From the NCBI GenBank assembly GCA_900469965.1, contig UBZP01000017.1:124001-188000 (forward strand): a DNA stretch of 64,000 bases, read 5' to 3'. Each line of letters begins with the position of its first letter. The first letter of the stretch is position 1. The notes beneath the pieces were generated by a model, which was given only the letters and a program-made list of their open reading frames with translations, was not told the DNA's origin and did not search any database. A program made the position numbers and the translations under genes. Below, piece after piece: positions 8,925 through 18,261 of this stretch. Source of the DNA: Hyphomicrobiales bacterium (GTDB lineage: Bacteria; Pseudomonadota; Alphaproteobacteria; Rhizobiales; Rhizobiaceae).

Positions 8925-9401
8925 GTGAAGCTCGACCGAATCGACATCAAGATCCTCTACGAACTGCAAAAGAACGGCCGCATCACCAATGTCGAGCTCG
9001 CCGAGCTGGTCAATCTCTCGCCCAGCCCCTGCCTGATGCGCGTCAAGAAGCTCCAGCAGGAGGGGTATATCGAGGGCTATTCGGCCCAGATCAACATCGG
9101 CAAGCTTGGCCAGACACTGACCGTCTTCACCGAGGTCACGCTGAAAAATCACCGGCAGATCGACTTCGCACGGTTTCTTGCGGCGGTCGAAAAAGTCGAT
9201 CAGGTGATCGAATGCCATCTGGTGTCGGGCGGGTACGACTACATGCTCAAATTCGTCACCGCCGGCATCGGCGAGTATCAGACGATCATGGAGCGGCTGA
9301 CCGACATGGACATCGGCATCGACAAGTATTTCAGCTTCGTCGTCCTGAAGTCGCCCATCGTCAAGGCGCACATGCCGCTCACCAGCTTGTTCATGGTATA
9401 G
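8925..9401 (+). CDS. Lrp/AsnC family transcriptional regulator
   Basis: 158 aa. The N-terminal helix-turn-helix (RIDIKILYELQKNGRITNVE) and the C-terminal RAM effector domain (CHLVSGGYDYMLKFVT, with the conserved G-YD-L core) are typical of feast/famine regulators, whose ligands are usually amino acids. I chose the GTG at 8925 because AGGAGGT lies at 8910-8916, ideal spacing; a longer frame upstream has a basic, unlike N-terminus. It is divergent from the FAD oxidase and convergent with the dpp-type operon, and may control either. Confidence 0.9.
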   Translation: MKLDRIDIKILYELQKNGRITNVELAELVNLSPSPCLMRVKKLQQEGYIEGYSAQINIGKLGQTLTVFTEVTLKNHRQIDFARFLAAVEKVDQVIECHLVSGGYDYMLKFVTAGIGEYQTIMERLTDMDIGIDKYFSFVVLKSPIVKAHMPLTSLFMV

Positions 9402-9489
9402 CCGGCCGGGTCGCCTGCGGCGTCGGCCGAGGGTGCCATGTTCTGCCTAAGCCGACGCGTCCTTCTGTTGCGACACGGCGGATCGCCGT

Positions 9490-11145
9490 TCAGCCATGCA
9501 CATAGGTTTTGACGAGTTCGGGGTCGCGTTCCAGGCTGTCGAGCCAGCCGGGGTCGAGCTTCGGAACGGATGAAAACAGCAGTTGCGAATAGGGGTGCTG
9601 CGGAACCTTCGAGCGTGCAGGCGTGATTTCCTCGACCTTGCGACCGTTGTACATCACCACGATCTCGTCGCAGATGGCTTCGACGACCGAGAGATCGTGG
9701 CTGATGAAGATGTAGGACAGGGCGAGTTCCCGCTGCATCTCCTTCAAGAGATCGATGACGGCGGCCGCCACGACCGTGTCGAGGGCCGAGGTGATCTCGT
9801 CGCAGACGATCAGCTTCGGCTCGGCGGCGAGAGCCCGCGCGAAGTTGACCCGCTGCTTCTGGCCGCCCGAGAGCTCGGCCGGCGTGCGGCTGCGAAGGGA
9901 TTTCGGCAGCCGGACCATGTCCAGCAGTTCGTCGATCCGCGCATCCCGGGCCTTGCCCTTCATGCCATGGTAGAACTTGAGCGGACGGCCGAGAATCTCC
10001 TCGATCGACTTGGCAGGATTGAGCGAGGTGTCCGCATGCTGGAAGACGATCTGCAGCTCGCGCAGCTGTTCCCGGCTTCTCTGTCGGGCGGATCGGGCGA
10101 GTTCGCGTCCGTCGAGGGTCAGTTTTCCGGCCGATGCAGGCAGGATGCCGGCAATCGAGCGCGCAAGCGTGGACTTGCCGCAGCCGGATTCGCCGATAAT
10201 TCCGAGGTTGCGACCTCTTTCCAGGGATAGACTTGCCTCCTGCACGGCCCTGACGAGCGGCAGGCCGTCAGCCTGGGTCGGGCCGTAGCCGGCGATCAGA
10301 CCGCTCACCTGGAGGAGCGGCCTGCTTTCTGCGACGGCAACGACGCTGGCGCCGCGCGCCTTGGGTTCAAAGGCCGATAGCAGCTCGCGCGTGTAGGGAT
10401 GCCTGGCGTTCGACAGGATGTCGGCGGTGTTCCCGACCTCCTGGACCTCGCCACCGCGCAGCACGACGATGCGGTCCGCGATCTGGGCCACGACTGCGAG
10501 ATCGTGCGATACATAGACGCCTGCGCTGCCGCTCTTCTTCATCACGGCCTTGAAGGCGCGCAGCACCTCGATCTGGGTCGTCACGTCGAGCGCTGTGGTC
10601 GGCTCGTCGAAGATGACGAGCTTCGGATCGGCAATCAGCGCCATCGCCGCGGCGAGGCGTTGCAACTGGCCCCCGGAAACCTGGTGGGGATAGCGGTAGC
10701 CGATCCCTTCGGGATCCGGCAGCGACAACGCCCTGAACAGCGAAATGGCCTTCTCCCGGGCCTGCGCCAGCGGCATCAGGCGATGGATGCGGGTGACCTC
10801 GACCACCTGGTCGATGATGCGCTTGGAGGGATTGAAGGCCGCGGCGGCCGACTGCGGCACATAGGAGACCTCCAGGCCGCGGACCTGCGCGCGCTGGCGC
10901 TCGCCCAGCGCCACCATGTTCTTGCCGGCGACCGTGATGCTGCCGCCCGAAATCCTGCAGCCGGGACGGGCATAGCCCATGATCGTCAAGGCGATCGTCG
11001 TCTTCCCCGATCCACTTTCCCCGATCAGGGCGACGATCTCGCCGGGCGCTATGTCGAGATCGATGCCCTTGATGATCTCGAGGCGGCGTCCGGCGTCTGT
11101 CGTCGCCTCCACCTTCAGATTGCGGATTTCAACGAGGTTTTCCAT
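9490..11145 (-). CDS. ABC transporter ATPase, fused DppD-DppF type
   Basis: 551 aa with two complete nucleotide-binding domains: Walker A GESGSGKTT at residues 42-50 with signature VSGGQLQR, then GESGCGKST near 316 with signature LSGGQKQR and LIVCDE. In many peptide importers these are two proteins (DppD and DppF/OppF); here they are one chain, a known arrangement in Rhizobiales. It starts directly after the stop of the DppC-type permease gene and closes the operon. Substrate family: oligopeptides, glutathione, nickel or opine-like compounds. Confidence 0.93.
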   Translation of the reverse strand: MENLVEIRNLKVEATTDAGRRLEIIKGIDLDIAPGEIVALIGESGSGKTTIALTIMGYARPGCRISGGSITVAGKNMVALGERQRAQVRGLEVSYVPQSAAAAFNPSKRIIDQVVEVTRIHRLMPLAQAREKAISLFRALSLPDPEGIGYRYPHQVSGGQLQRLAAAMALIADPKLVIFDEPTTALDVTTQIEVLRAFKAVMKKSGSAGVYVSHDLAVVAQIADRIVVLRGGEVQEVGNTADILSNARHPYTRELLSAFEPKARGASVVAVAESRPLLQVSGLIAGYGPTQADGLPLVRAVQEASLSLERGRNLGIIGESGCGKSTLARSIAGILPASAGKLTLDGRELARSARQRSREQLRELQIVFQHADTSLNPAKSIEEILGRPLKFYHGMKGKARDARIDELLDMVRLPKSLRSRTPAELSGGQKQRVNFARALAAEPKLIVCDEITSALDTVVAAAVIDLLKEMQRELALSYIFISHDLSVVEAICDEIVVMYNGRKVEEITPARSKVPQHPYSQLLFSSVPKLDPGWLDSLERDPELVKTYVHG

Positions 11146-11988
11146 TCAGGCGCTCCGATCGCGGATCTTCTTCGGCAGGTTGTCGATCAGCAGGTTGACG
11201 CTGATCGTCAGGCTCGCGATCGCCAGCGAGGGGACGATCACGGCAGGTGCGCCGAACGGCAGGCCGCCGATATTCTCGTGAACCAGCGCGCCCCAATCCG
11301 CATAGGGCGGCTGCACGCCGAGGCCGAGGAAGGAAAGGCCCGAGAGAAGCAGGACGATGAAGACGAAACGGATACCGAAATCGGCCAGCAGCGGGCCGAT
11401 GATGTTCGGCAGGATCTCCGAGAAGACGATGTAGGAGATGCCCTCGCCGCGTGTGCGGGCGACGGTAATGTAGTCCATCGTGTTGACGTTGACGGCGAGC
11501 GACCGGGCGAAGCGATAGGCGCCGGGCGTATAGATCACCGCCAGCATGACGACCAGAACGCCCAGCGACGAGCCCACGGCGGCGGCGATCACCAGACCGG
11601 AAAGCTTGCTCGGAATGGAATTGAGCGCATCGAGCAGGCGGCTCAGCACCGTATCGAACCAGCCGCCGATGACCGCGGCCGCCATGCCGAGCGCTGCGCC
11701 GCTGAAACAGGCGAGGCAGACGGCGGCGAGCGAGATGCCGACGGTGTAGCGGGCGCCCATGATGATGCGCGAGAGCATGTCACGGCCCAGATAGTCGGAA
11801 CCGAGCAGGAGCTTGCCGCTCATCGGGCCGAAATAGTCCTCGTCTATGATTTCACCGACGGGATAGGGGACGATATGGGGTGCCAGGAGGGCGACGAGCG
11901 CCCAAAAGAGAATGATCGAGAGGCCGATCATTCCAACCCAGCTGAACCGGTAGCTCGGTCTGCGCGACAGGGCGGTGGATGTGGTCAT
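11146..11988 (-). CDS. ABC transporter permease, DppC/OppC type
   Basis: About 280 aa, an inner-membrane permease with several hydrophobic helices and an EAA-like loop containing ARTRGEGISYIVFSEILPN. I chose the ATG at 11988 (GAGGGTG upstream); a TTG at 11994 overlapping the stop of the preceding permease (TTGA) is an alternative. It pairs with the DppB-type permease to form the channel of the peptide-type importer. Confidence 0.9.
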   Translation of the reverse strand: MTTSTALSRRPSYRFSWVGMIGLSIILFWALVALLAPHIVPYPVGEIIDEDYFGPMSGKLLLGSDYLGRDMLSRIIMGARYTVGISLAAVCLACFSGAALGMAAAVIGGWFDTVLSRLLDALNSIPSKLSGLVIAAAVGSSLGVLVVMLAVIYTPGAYRFARSLAVNVNTMDYITVARTRGEGISYIVFSEILPNIIGPLLADFGIRFVFIVLLLSGLSFLGLGVQPPYADWGALVHENIGGLPFGAPAVIVPSLAIASLTISVNLLIDNLPKKIRDRSA

Positions 11989-11990
11989 GG

Positions 11991-12941
11991 TCAACGCACC
12001 CTCGGATTGGCCAGGATTGCAACGATGTCGGCGAAGGTGATGAGCGTGAGATAGCCGACGCAGAAGATGATGGCGCAGGACTGGATCAGCGGCAGATCAC
12101 GGGTGGAGACGCCGTCGACCATGAGCTTCGCAATGCCTGGATAGTTGAAGATCGTCTCGACGATGATGACGCCGCCGACCAGGTAGGAGAGGGACAGCGC
12201 GATCGCATTGGCGATCGGGCCGACCGCGTTCGGCAGGGCATGCAAAAGGACCGCCCGCCAGCGTGATGCGCCCTTGAGGATCGCCGCCTCCACGTAGGGC
12301 GTATTGATCGTGTCGATGACGGCGGCGCGGGTCATGCGGATCATCTGGGCGGAGACGACGAAGGTCAGGGTGATGACCGGCATGGCATAGATCTTCAGCA
12401 CCTGCGCGAAGGACGTCGCGTCGCTGGCGAAGGACAGCGCTGGCAGCCATTTGAGATAGACGGAAAACAGCAGCACCGCCGAGGTGGCGATCATGAATTC
12501 GGGAACCGAAATGATGCCGATCGTCAGCACGGTCACGACGCGGTCGTAGACGGAGCCGCGAAACATGGCGGCGGTGATCCCGAGTGCAAGCGACAGCGGC
12601 ACGGCAAAGAAGGTCGTGATGCCCGCAAGGCGCATCGTGTTGACGAAACGCGTGCCGATCAGGTCCGCGACGGGGACATTGTTGACATAGGAGGTCCCCA
12701 GATCCCCGTGCAGCAGGCCGACCAGCCATCGCGCAAAACGCAGAAAGGCAGGTTCGTCGAGATGCATTGCGGCCCTGAGGCCGGCCACGGCTTCCGGTGT
12801 CGCGGCCTGGCCAAGCAGGATCGTGGCGGTGTCGCCGGGCAGCATTGCCGTGGCGAAGAAAACCGCGAAGGAAACGATCAGCAGCGTCAGGGCGGAACTA
12901 CCGAGCCTGTTGGCGATGAGCCCGAGGACATAAGTGCGCAA
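11991..12941 (-). CDS. ABC transporter permease, DppB/OppB type
   Basis: About 316 aa. The start is unusual: the frame has no good ATG, and the TTG at 12941, reading MRTYVLGLIANRLG, has AGGGA eight bases upstream; a TTG at 12980 has its GGAGG directly abutting and is less likely. The RTYVLGLIANRLG start, the PGD segment after the first helix and the conserved VEAAILKGASRW loop are DppB hallmarks. It lies downstream of the binding-protein gene and overlaps the next permease region. Confidence 0.88.
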   Translation of the reverse strand: MRTYVLGLIANRLGSSALTLLIVSFAVFFATAMLPGDTATILLGQAATPEAVAGLRAAMHLDEPAFLRFARWLVGLLHGDLGTSYVNNVPVADLIGTRFVNTMRLAGITTFFAVPLSLALGITAAMFRGSVYDRVVTVLTIGIISVPEFMIATSAVLLFSVYLKWLPALSFASDATSFAQVLKIYAMPVITLTFVVSAQMIRMTRAAVIDTINTPYVEAAILKGASRWRAVLLHALPNAVGPIANAIALSLSYLVGGVIIVETIFNYPGIAKLMVDGVSTRDLPLIQSCAIIFCVGYLTLITFADIVAILANPRVR

Positions 12942-13020
12942 TATGGTTTCCCTGCCTGAAGAATTGGAAATCGCCGGCAACCTCCGCGGACAAGGCGGAA
13001 GGTGCGGTCAGGCTTAGCTT

Positions 13021-13050
13021 CGGCGGCAGGAGAAGCATCCCCTGCCGCCG
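13021..13050. repeat. 10 bp perfect stem-loop between binding-protein and permease genes
   Basis: CGGCGGCAGG at 13021-13030 pairs perfectly with CCTGCCGCCG at 13041-13050 around a 10-base loop. It sits in the gap between the solute-binding-protein stop and the first permease. Such hairpins commonly stabilise the upstream mRNA and give more binding protein than membrane components. There is no T-run, so it is not a classical terminator. Confidence 0.6.
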
Positions 13051-13060
13051 ATGATCGGCC

Positions 13061-14671
13061 TCAGGCGTCGAGCCAGACGTATTCGGCAAAGGCGTAGCCC
13101 ATCATGCCGCCGAGCGGATTGGCTTCGAGGCCCTTCAGGTTCGCCGAGATCGCATCCACGTTCGAGATGAAGACCGGGATGACGGTGCCGGCTTCCTCGG
13201 AAATCATGACCTGCATCTGGCCGTAGATCTCCTTTCGCTTGGCCTCGTCGAGAAGGCCACGGGCTTCCACCAGCATCTTATCGAATTTTTCCGACTTGTA
13301 CTGGCTTTCATTCCACGGTGCGTTGGAGGCGTAGAGCAGCGAGAACAGGATATCCGGCGTCGGCCGCGGGTTGATATTGCCGAAGTGAACCGGTGCCTTG
13401 AGCCAGTAGTTCGACCAGTAGCCGTCGGAAGGAACGCGCTGCACGTCGAAGTTCATGCCGATCTCGGCGCCCGACTGCTGGACGATCGTCGCCATCTCCA
13501 CCGCCGAGGTCGGCGCCTCCGACGTGATCATCGGGATCGACTGGCCGAGCAGGCCGGACTTCTGGAAATGGAACTTCGCCTTTTCCGGGTCGAAGGCCTT
13601 CGGCTTGAGTTCCGCATTGTGGTAGATGCTGGCCGGAGGAACGGGCTGGTCGTTGGCGATCTCCGCCAGACCGCGCAGCACCGATTTCTGGATCTGCTGG
13701 CGGTTGATCAGATGCTTCATGCCCATGACGAAATCGGCCTTGTCGCCCGGGGCGAGGTCGAGGCGGATGTTCAGGTCGGTATAGTTGCCCGACGTCGTCT
13801 GCGACAACGCGAAGCCGGGCTGGCTTTCCACCAGCTTCATCGAGCGTGGCTTGATCGAGGCCGCCAGATGGATGTCGCCGGAAAGCAGGGCGTTGATGCG
13901 CGCATTGTCGTCGGTGATGGCAAAGAACTCGAACGAGTCGACATGCGGGCCGCCGGCCTTGAAGTAGTTGGGATTCTTGCTGAAGATCGATTTGACGCCG
14001 GGCTCGAAGGTTTCCATCTTGAACGCGCCGGTGCCGATGCCCTTGGAAAAGTCGGTCGTGCCGTCCGCGACGATCATGAAGTGGTGCATGGCCAGGATGG
14101 TCGGCAGGTCGGCGTTCGGGTTGGCGAGCGTGATCTCGACGGTCAGCGGATCGAGCGCCTTGACGTCGGTGATCTGCTTGGCGATCGCATTGACCTTGGA
14201 GCCGACGGCCGGATCCAGATGCCGCTTGAGCGAGAAGACGACGTCGTTCGACGACAGGGATTTGCCGTCGTGGAAGGTGACGCCGGAGCGGAGCTTGACC
14301 GTCCAGACCTTGGCGTCGCCGCTCTTGATGCTTTCGGCGAGTTCCATCTGCACGGTGCCGCCCTGATCGAGGAACGTCAGGCGGTTGTAGAGGGCGCAGC
14401 AGCGGACGTAGTCGGTCGACAGCGACGCCTTGGCCGGGTCGAGCGTGTCGGCGGTGGACGACGACCAGCCTGCCGCCCTCAGGTTGCCGCCCGATTTGGG
14501 GGTGGCGGCCACAGCGTTGGTCGCGCGCCCCAGGACCAGGCCGCCCGCCGAAAGCGCAGCGCCCCCCGCCAGCAGCATCGTCAGCAGCTCGCGGCGGGTC
14601 GCGCCCCGGCGAATGGCATTCTCGACCATGGCGTCGTCAGAGGCGGTCCAGTTCGTGATCTTGTCGTTCAT
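13061..14671 (-). CDS. ABC transporter substrate-binding protein, family 5 (DppA/OppA-like)
   Basis: 536 aa from the ATG at 14671, preceded by AAGGGG. The N-terminus carries a Tat-like signal (ATRRELLTMLLAGGAAL, residues about 24-40), suggesting export in a folded state. LRAAGWSSSTADTLDPAKAS and the later VTFHDGKSLSSNDVVFSLKR are classic for family 5 binding proteins. It captures a peptide-like substrate in the periplasm for the permease pair encoded downstream. A HAD-hydrolase gene 78 bp upstream on the same strand may share its promoter. Confidence 0.93.
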   Translation of the reverse strand: MNDKITNWTASDDAMVENAIRRGATRRELLTMLLAGGAALSAGGLVLGRATNAVAATPKSGGNLRAAGWSSSTADTLDPAKASLSTDYVRCCALYNRLTFLDQGGTVQMELAESIKSGDAKVWTVKLRSGVTFHDGKSLSSNDVVFSLKRHLDPAVGSKVNAIAKQITDVKALDPLTVEITLANPNADLPTILAMHHFMIVADGTTDFSKGIGTGAFKMETFEPGVKSIFSKNPNYFKAGGPHVDSFEFFAITDDNARINALLSGDIHLAASIKPRSMKLVESQPGFALSQTTSGNYTDLNIRLDLAPGDKADFVMGMKHLINRQQIQKSVLRGLAEIANDQPVPPASIYHNAELKPKAFDPEKAKFHFQKSGLLGQSIPMITSEAPTSAVEMATIVQQSGAEIGMNFDVQRVPSDGYWSNYWLKAPVHFGNINPRPTPDILFSLLYASNAPWNESQYKSEKFDKMLVEARGLLDEAKRKEIYGQMQVMISEEAGTVIPVFISNVDAISANLKGLEANPLGGMMGYAFAEYVWLDA

Positions 14672-14749
14672 TTCATTCCCCTTTTTGCTGGTTGGCGGGC
14701 GACCCATCTTGCGTGGTTTGGTCCGATGCTTGAAAAGTCCTGAATTCCG

Positions 14750-15472
14750 TCAGTTTCCGCGTGCTGTCCTGGCAGCCTCGGCCAGTCCGGCCATCGACGT
14801 GAAATGATAGTCGGGTCTGGTGAACTCGGCCGGTTCGATCGTGCCGCCATAGCCAGGCTGGGCGTGGCGGCGCTGGATCCAGCAATTGGTCATGCCGAGA
14901 TCACGGGAAACGCCGATGTCGTGATACTGGCTCTGGGCCACGTGCAGGATGTCGTCCTTGCTGGCGCCTTCGCGCGAAACGAAATCGAAGACCTGGTGAA
15001 AGAAGGCGGGGTCCGGCTTTTCCGTGCCGGTGTCGTCAGCGGTGAACGCGGCGTGGAAGGGATTGCCGAGTGCATTCGAGAAGTGCTCGAAGGCCCAGCG
15101 ACGGGCGTTGGTCATGGCAATCAGGCGATAGTTCCTTGCAAGCTCCGCCATCGCCTCGGCACTGTCGGGAAACGCTTTCCAGGTCCTGGCGGAATCGCGC
15201 AGGCGAATGCCGTAGGCCTCTTCAGACGGCAAGCCGAGCTGCGGCGCGATGGCCAGGTAGACGCGCACTAGGTCGTCCGGAAAGAGATCGGCGTCGTCGG
15301 AATAGCGGGCGGCGCGATAGAGCGAGAGCGCTTCTTCGCCGTCGATCTGAACGCCGGCTTCCGTGGCGATCTCCTGCAGGCAGGACTTGAGGCCGCCCTC
15401 GAAATCGATGAGCGTACCGACCACGTCGAAGGTCATGTACTTGAATTCCGGCAGAGATTTTATCAATTCCAT
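14750..15472 (-). CDS. Haloacid dehalogenase type II family hydrolase
   Basis: 240 aa. Motif I is TFDVVGTLIDF with the nucleophile Asp16; AMTNARRWAFEHFSN corresponds to motif II, and TGTEKPDPAFF carries the motif III lysine. Length and motifs match L-2-haloacid dehalogenase-type HAD proteins. I chose the ATG at 15472 (TGGGGAT upstream). It lies immediately before the binding-protein gene, and a second type II HAD gene at 18262 flanks the aminotransferase unit. A true haloacid substrate is not implied by the context; hydrolysis of another small acid is equally possible. Confidence 0.88.
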   Translation of the reverse strand: MELIKSLPEFKYMTFDVVGTLIDFEGGLKSCLQEIATEAGVQIDGEEALSLYRAARYSDDADLFPDDLVRVYLAIAPQLGLPSEEAYGIRLRDSARTWKAFPDSAEAMAELARNYRLIAMTNARRWAFEHFSNALGNPFHAAFTADDTGTEKPDPAFFHQVFDFVSREGASKDDILHVAQSQYHDIGVSRDLGMTNCWIQRRHAQPGYGGTIEPAEFTRPDYHFTSMAGLAEAARTARGN

Positions 15473-15555
15473 ATCCCCAGTTAAGTCGCAGGTGGCGCGC
15501 AACGGCGGCCCGGCGAAAGAATATGCTGTCCCGGGCCTCGGCGTATTTGGATGCA

Positions 15556-15577
15556 AAACCCGGATTTTCCGGGGTTT
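15556..15577 (-). terminator. Probable terminator after the aminotransferase gene
   Basis: Read on the minus strand this is AAACCCCGGA, a short A-rich loop, then TCCGGGTTT followed by T and GC. The stem is about 9 bp with one bulged C. It lies 130 bp downstream of the aminotransferase stop, before the HAD hydrolase gene, separating two minus-strand units. The T-tract is short, so termination may be partial. Confidence 0.4.
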
Positions 15578-15706
15578 GAGGCCGTCATTGGCTAAGATAG
15601 TGCCACTTGGTCCGAACCATTTGCGCCGAATAGGCGGGGCCGTGCGGCACAAAATTCCGAAATTCGGGCCGCCGCGATATTTCGGCCAGCCGGGGTCTGA
15701 AACGGC

Positions 15707-17083
15707 TCAGCCGCGGACGGTGCGCCGGACATCGGGATCCTCCAGGGTCTGGTCCAGCGTCTTTGCCGTGCGCTCGATGATCGCATCGATATCGGCATCC
15801 GAGCAGCACAGCGGCGGCGCATAGCCCAGCACGCCGTTGGCGAAGGCGCGAATGATCAGGCCATTGTTCCAGGCACGATCGAAGATGCGGCGCGCCGGCG
15901 CGGCGTCCGCCGAAAGCGGCGTCTTGGCGGCCTTGTCGGTGACTAGCTCGATCGCCGCCAGCATGCCGCGGCCGCGGACATCGCCGACCAGCGGATGGGC
16001 CTTCAGGCTTTCCAGGCCGGCCATCAGACGGGCGCCGGCCCTGACGCCGTTTTCCAATAGGCCACCCTCGTAGAGCTTCAGCACCTCGAGGCCGACGGCG
16101 GCACTGACCGGGTGAGCCGAATAGGTGTAGCCGTGCCCGACGGCGGATGCGCCTGCGCCGTCGGCGATCACCTGATAGACATGATCTGCCATGAATACGG
16201 CGCCCATGGGAACATAGCCGGAGGTCAGGCCCTTGGCCGTGGTCATGAAGTCGGGGACGATGTCGTCCTCGGTGCAGGCAAACAGCGGCCCGGTCCGGCC
16301 GAAACCGGTGATGACCTCGTCGGCGACGAAGAGGATGCCGTAGTCCCGGCAAAGGTTTCGCATGGCCTTCATCCAGCCCTTGGGCGGAACGATCACCCCG
16401 CCGGATCCCTGGATGGGCTCGGCGTAGAAGGCGGCGACGCGGTCGGCGCCGATGGCCTCGACCTTCTCCTTCAGCGCGGCGAGGGACGCGGCGATGATCG
16501 CCTGCGGATCCTCGCCTGCCGGGTTGCGGTAGGGGTAGGGCGAGGGGATCTTGTGCTGCCACTCGAAGGGAATGCCGAAGCCGGCATGGAAGTTCGGCAG
16601 CGCCGTGAGGCCGGCACCGACCGTCGACGAGCCATGATAGCCCTGCTCGATCGAGATGAACTGGTCGCGCTGCGGCTGGCCCCTGGCGATCCAATAGTAG
16701 CGGATGAACCGAATGGTGCTGTCGACGGCATCCGAGCCGCCGAGGGTGAAGTAGACGTGGTCGAGATCGCCGGGCGCGCGTTCGGCAAGCTCGGCGGCAA
16801 GCCGGATGGCCGGCTCGGAGCCCAGGCCGAAATAGGCGGTTGCGTAGGGCAGTTCCCGCATCTGGCGTGTCGCCGCCTCGACGATCGAATCGTGGCCATA
16901 GCCGGCATTGACGCACCACAGGCCGGCAAAGCCGTCCACTAGCTGGCGCCCCTGCGCGTCGGTGACGGTCGCGCCCTTGGCGGAGGCGAGAACGCGTACC
17001 CCCTGCTGTTCGTGGCCGCGATAGGAGGCGACGGGATGCACGAGATGGGCGCGATCGAGTTCGATGAGGGAATTGCTGAACAT
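15707..17083 (-). CDS. Class III aminotransferase (PLP-dependent)
   Basis: 458 aa, full length. Lys284 in TTAKGLTSGY is the PLP Schiff-base lysine; DEVITGFGRTG (residues 255-265) carries the PLP-pyridine aspartate; QGYHGSS near 147-153 stacks the cofactor. It belongs to the omega-amino acid:pyruvate / polyamine aminotransferase group and should deaminate a terminal amine to an aldehyde, which the nearby aldehyde dehydrogenases could oxidise. It starts 12 bp after the GNAT gene stop, with CGGAGA as ribosome site. Confidence 0.92.
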   Translation of the reverse strand: MFSNSLIELDRAHLVHPVASYRGHEQQGVRVLASAKGATVTDAQGRQLVDGFAGLWCVNAGYGHDSIVEAATRQMRELPYATAYFGLGSEPAIRLAAELAERAPGDLDHVYFTLGGSDAVDSTIRFIRYYWIARGQPQRDQFISIEQGYHGSSTVGAGLTALPNFHAGFGIPFEWQHKIPSPYPYRNPAGEDPQAIIAASLAALKEKVEAIGADRVAAFYAEPIQGSGGVIVPPKGWMKAMRNLCRDYGILFVADEVITGFGRTGPLFACTEDDIVPDFMTTAKGLTSGYVPMGAVFMADHVYQVIADGAGASAVGHGYTYSAHPVSAAVGLEVLKLYEGGLLENGVRAGARLMAGLESLKAHPLVGDVRGRGMLAAIELVTDKAAKTPLSADAAPARRIFDRAWNNGLIIRAFANGVLGYAPPLCCSDADIDAIIERTAKTLDQTLEDPDVRRTVRG

Positions 17084-17095
17084 GGTGTCTCCGGA

Positions 17096-17935
17096 TCAGC
17101 CGAGGGCCTGGTTGGCCAGGGCGAAGGTATGAACTGTCGATGCGGCAGGGCGGACGGGCAGGGGCCGCGCCATGGCGACGCCACCCCCGACATGAGCGAG
17201 AGAGCAGTCGATGAGCCAGGGGGCGAGGCGGGTGCCGGCGCCGGTGTCGACCCTGAGAAAGGCGCCGGGGCGGCGGCTCATGAAATGCGCGACGAGCGCC
17301 TTGGCGTCGTCGATGCCTGTGGCGACGACCGGTCCGACGACCTCGCCGCGACCGAACGCCCGGATGCAGGCGAAGCCGGTGATGCCGGCGTTTCGGCGCA
17401 GGACGGCGACCTCGCCGATTTCGGCCAGCCTTGCGATCAGAGCCGAACGGTCGGCGCCGAAGGCTTCGCGGTCGAGCGCGATGATCGCGGTGAGATCTCC
17501 GGGGGCCGCGGTCTGCGTCTCCTCGGGCACCGCCACGCTGCCGACGATCCCCTGGTGTTGCAGGATGGCGCCGGTTTCGCGGAACCCCAGCTTCTCGTAG
17601 AGCGGCAGGCCCTCGGCCGTCGCGACCAGGCGAAGCGACCGCTCTCCGGCGAGCTTGAGTGCTGCATCCATCAGGTGGCGGCCGACGCCGCGGCCCCGCA
17701 TGCGCGCATCGACGATCACCATGTTGATCGTGGCACAGTCGTTGCCGTAGGGCGTCATCAGCGCCGTGCCGACCACCTTGCCGGTCTCGTTCACGGCGAC
17801 GACGCCCTGGCTGAGATCCAGCACGGTCTGCCAATCGGGCAAGCGGTGCGGCCAGCCGGCCTGGCGCGACAGGGCGGCGGCATCCTCCAGGTGCTCGATG
17901 CCGAAAGCTCTGGTTTCGATGTCCCCGACGTGCAT
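17096..17935 (-). CDS. GNAT family N-acetyltransferase (tandem GNAT-like domains)
   Basis: 279 aa from the ATG at 17935, preceded by GGAGAG. RMRGRGVGRHLM (residues 78-89) contains the R-x-x-G-x-G acetyl-CoA loop; YEKLGF follows. The C-terminal half is a second, degenerate GNAT-like domain. A clear paralogue is encoded at 27189-28091: both share WPHR..DW near the N-terminus and HVVGPVV/EVVGPVV near the C-terminus. It is the first gene of a two-gene unit with the aminotransferase, so an amine in this pathway may be its acceptor. Confidence 0.87.
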   Translation of the reverse strand: MHVGDIETRAFGIEHLEDAAALSRQAGWPHRLPDWQTVLDLSQGVVAVNETGKVVGTALMTPYGNDCATINMVIVDARMRGRGVGRHLMDAALKLAGERSLRLVATAEGLPLYEKLGFRETGAILQHQGIVGSVAVPEETQTAAPGDLTAIIALDREAFGADRSALIARLAEIGEVAVLRRNAGITGFACIRAFGRGEVVGPVVATGIDDAKALVAHFMSRRPGAFLRVDTGAGTRLAPWLIDCSLAHVGGGVAMARPLPVRPAASTVHTFALANQALG

Positions 17936-18261
17936 GGACAGTGCTCTCCGTTTCCGCCCAGAGTTTCGAGGCGAAGGAGCCGGACGAGTATCCGAAGGCG
18001 GTGCCGGCGGCGGTATCTTTCGCCAAAGCGGCGGCATCGTTCCGCATCTTATGCCGTGCGTCGGCGATCAGGCGCCGGGACGCGCCATGACATCGCCGGC
18101 CGCGCCGGCCGCCGTCTGCAACCAAATGCCAAAGCGGCGACGCGATACGGAACATTCTGCTTCGGATTCCGGCAAATCAGTCGGCCCTGATGCCGGAAGC
18201 GGTCTTATGATCGTGTTCTCACCCGAAAGGCTCGATGGGCCATCACGCAAGGACGAAGCGC
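17936..18261. promoter_or_regulatory. 326 bp divergent intergenic region (GNAT / HAD hydrolase)
   Basis: No gene seen. It must hold promoters for the minus-strand GNAT-aminotransferase unit and the plus-strand HAD-oxidase unit. An inverted repeat CGGCAT (18032-18037) / ATGCCG (18051-18056) with a 13-base spacer is a possible operator. The string GCGATACGG also occurs in the divergent region near the second GNAT gene (about 27059), which may or may not be meaningful. Confidence 0.4.

Noticed and set aside
15585-18155. Long minus-strand frame spanning the aminotransferase and GNAT genes (about 850 codons)
   Set aside because: Arg/Gly/Pro-rich shadow in an alternative frame; the real frames carry complete catalytic motifs.
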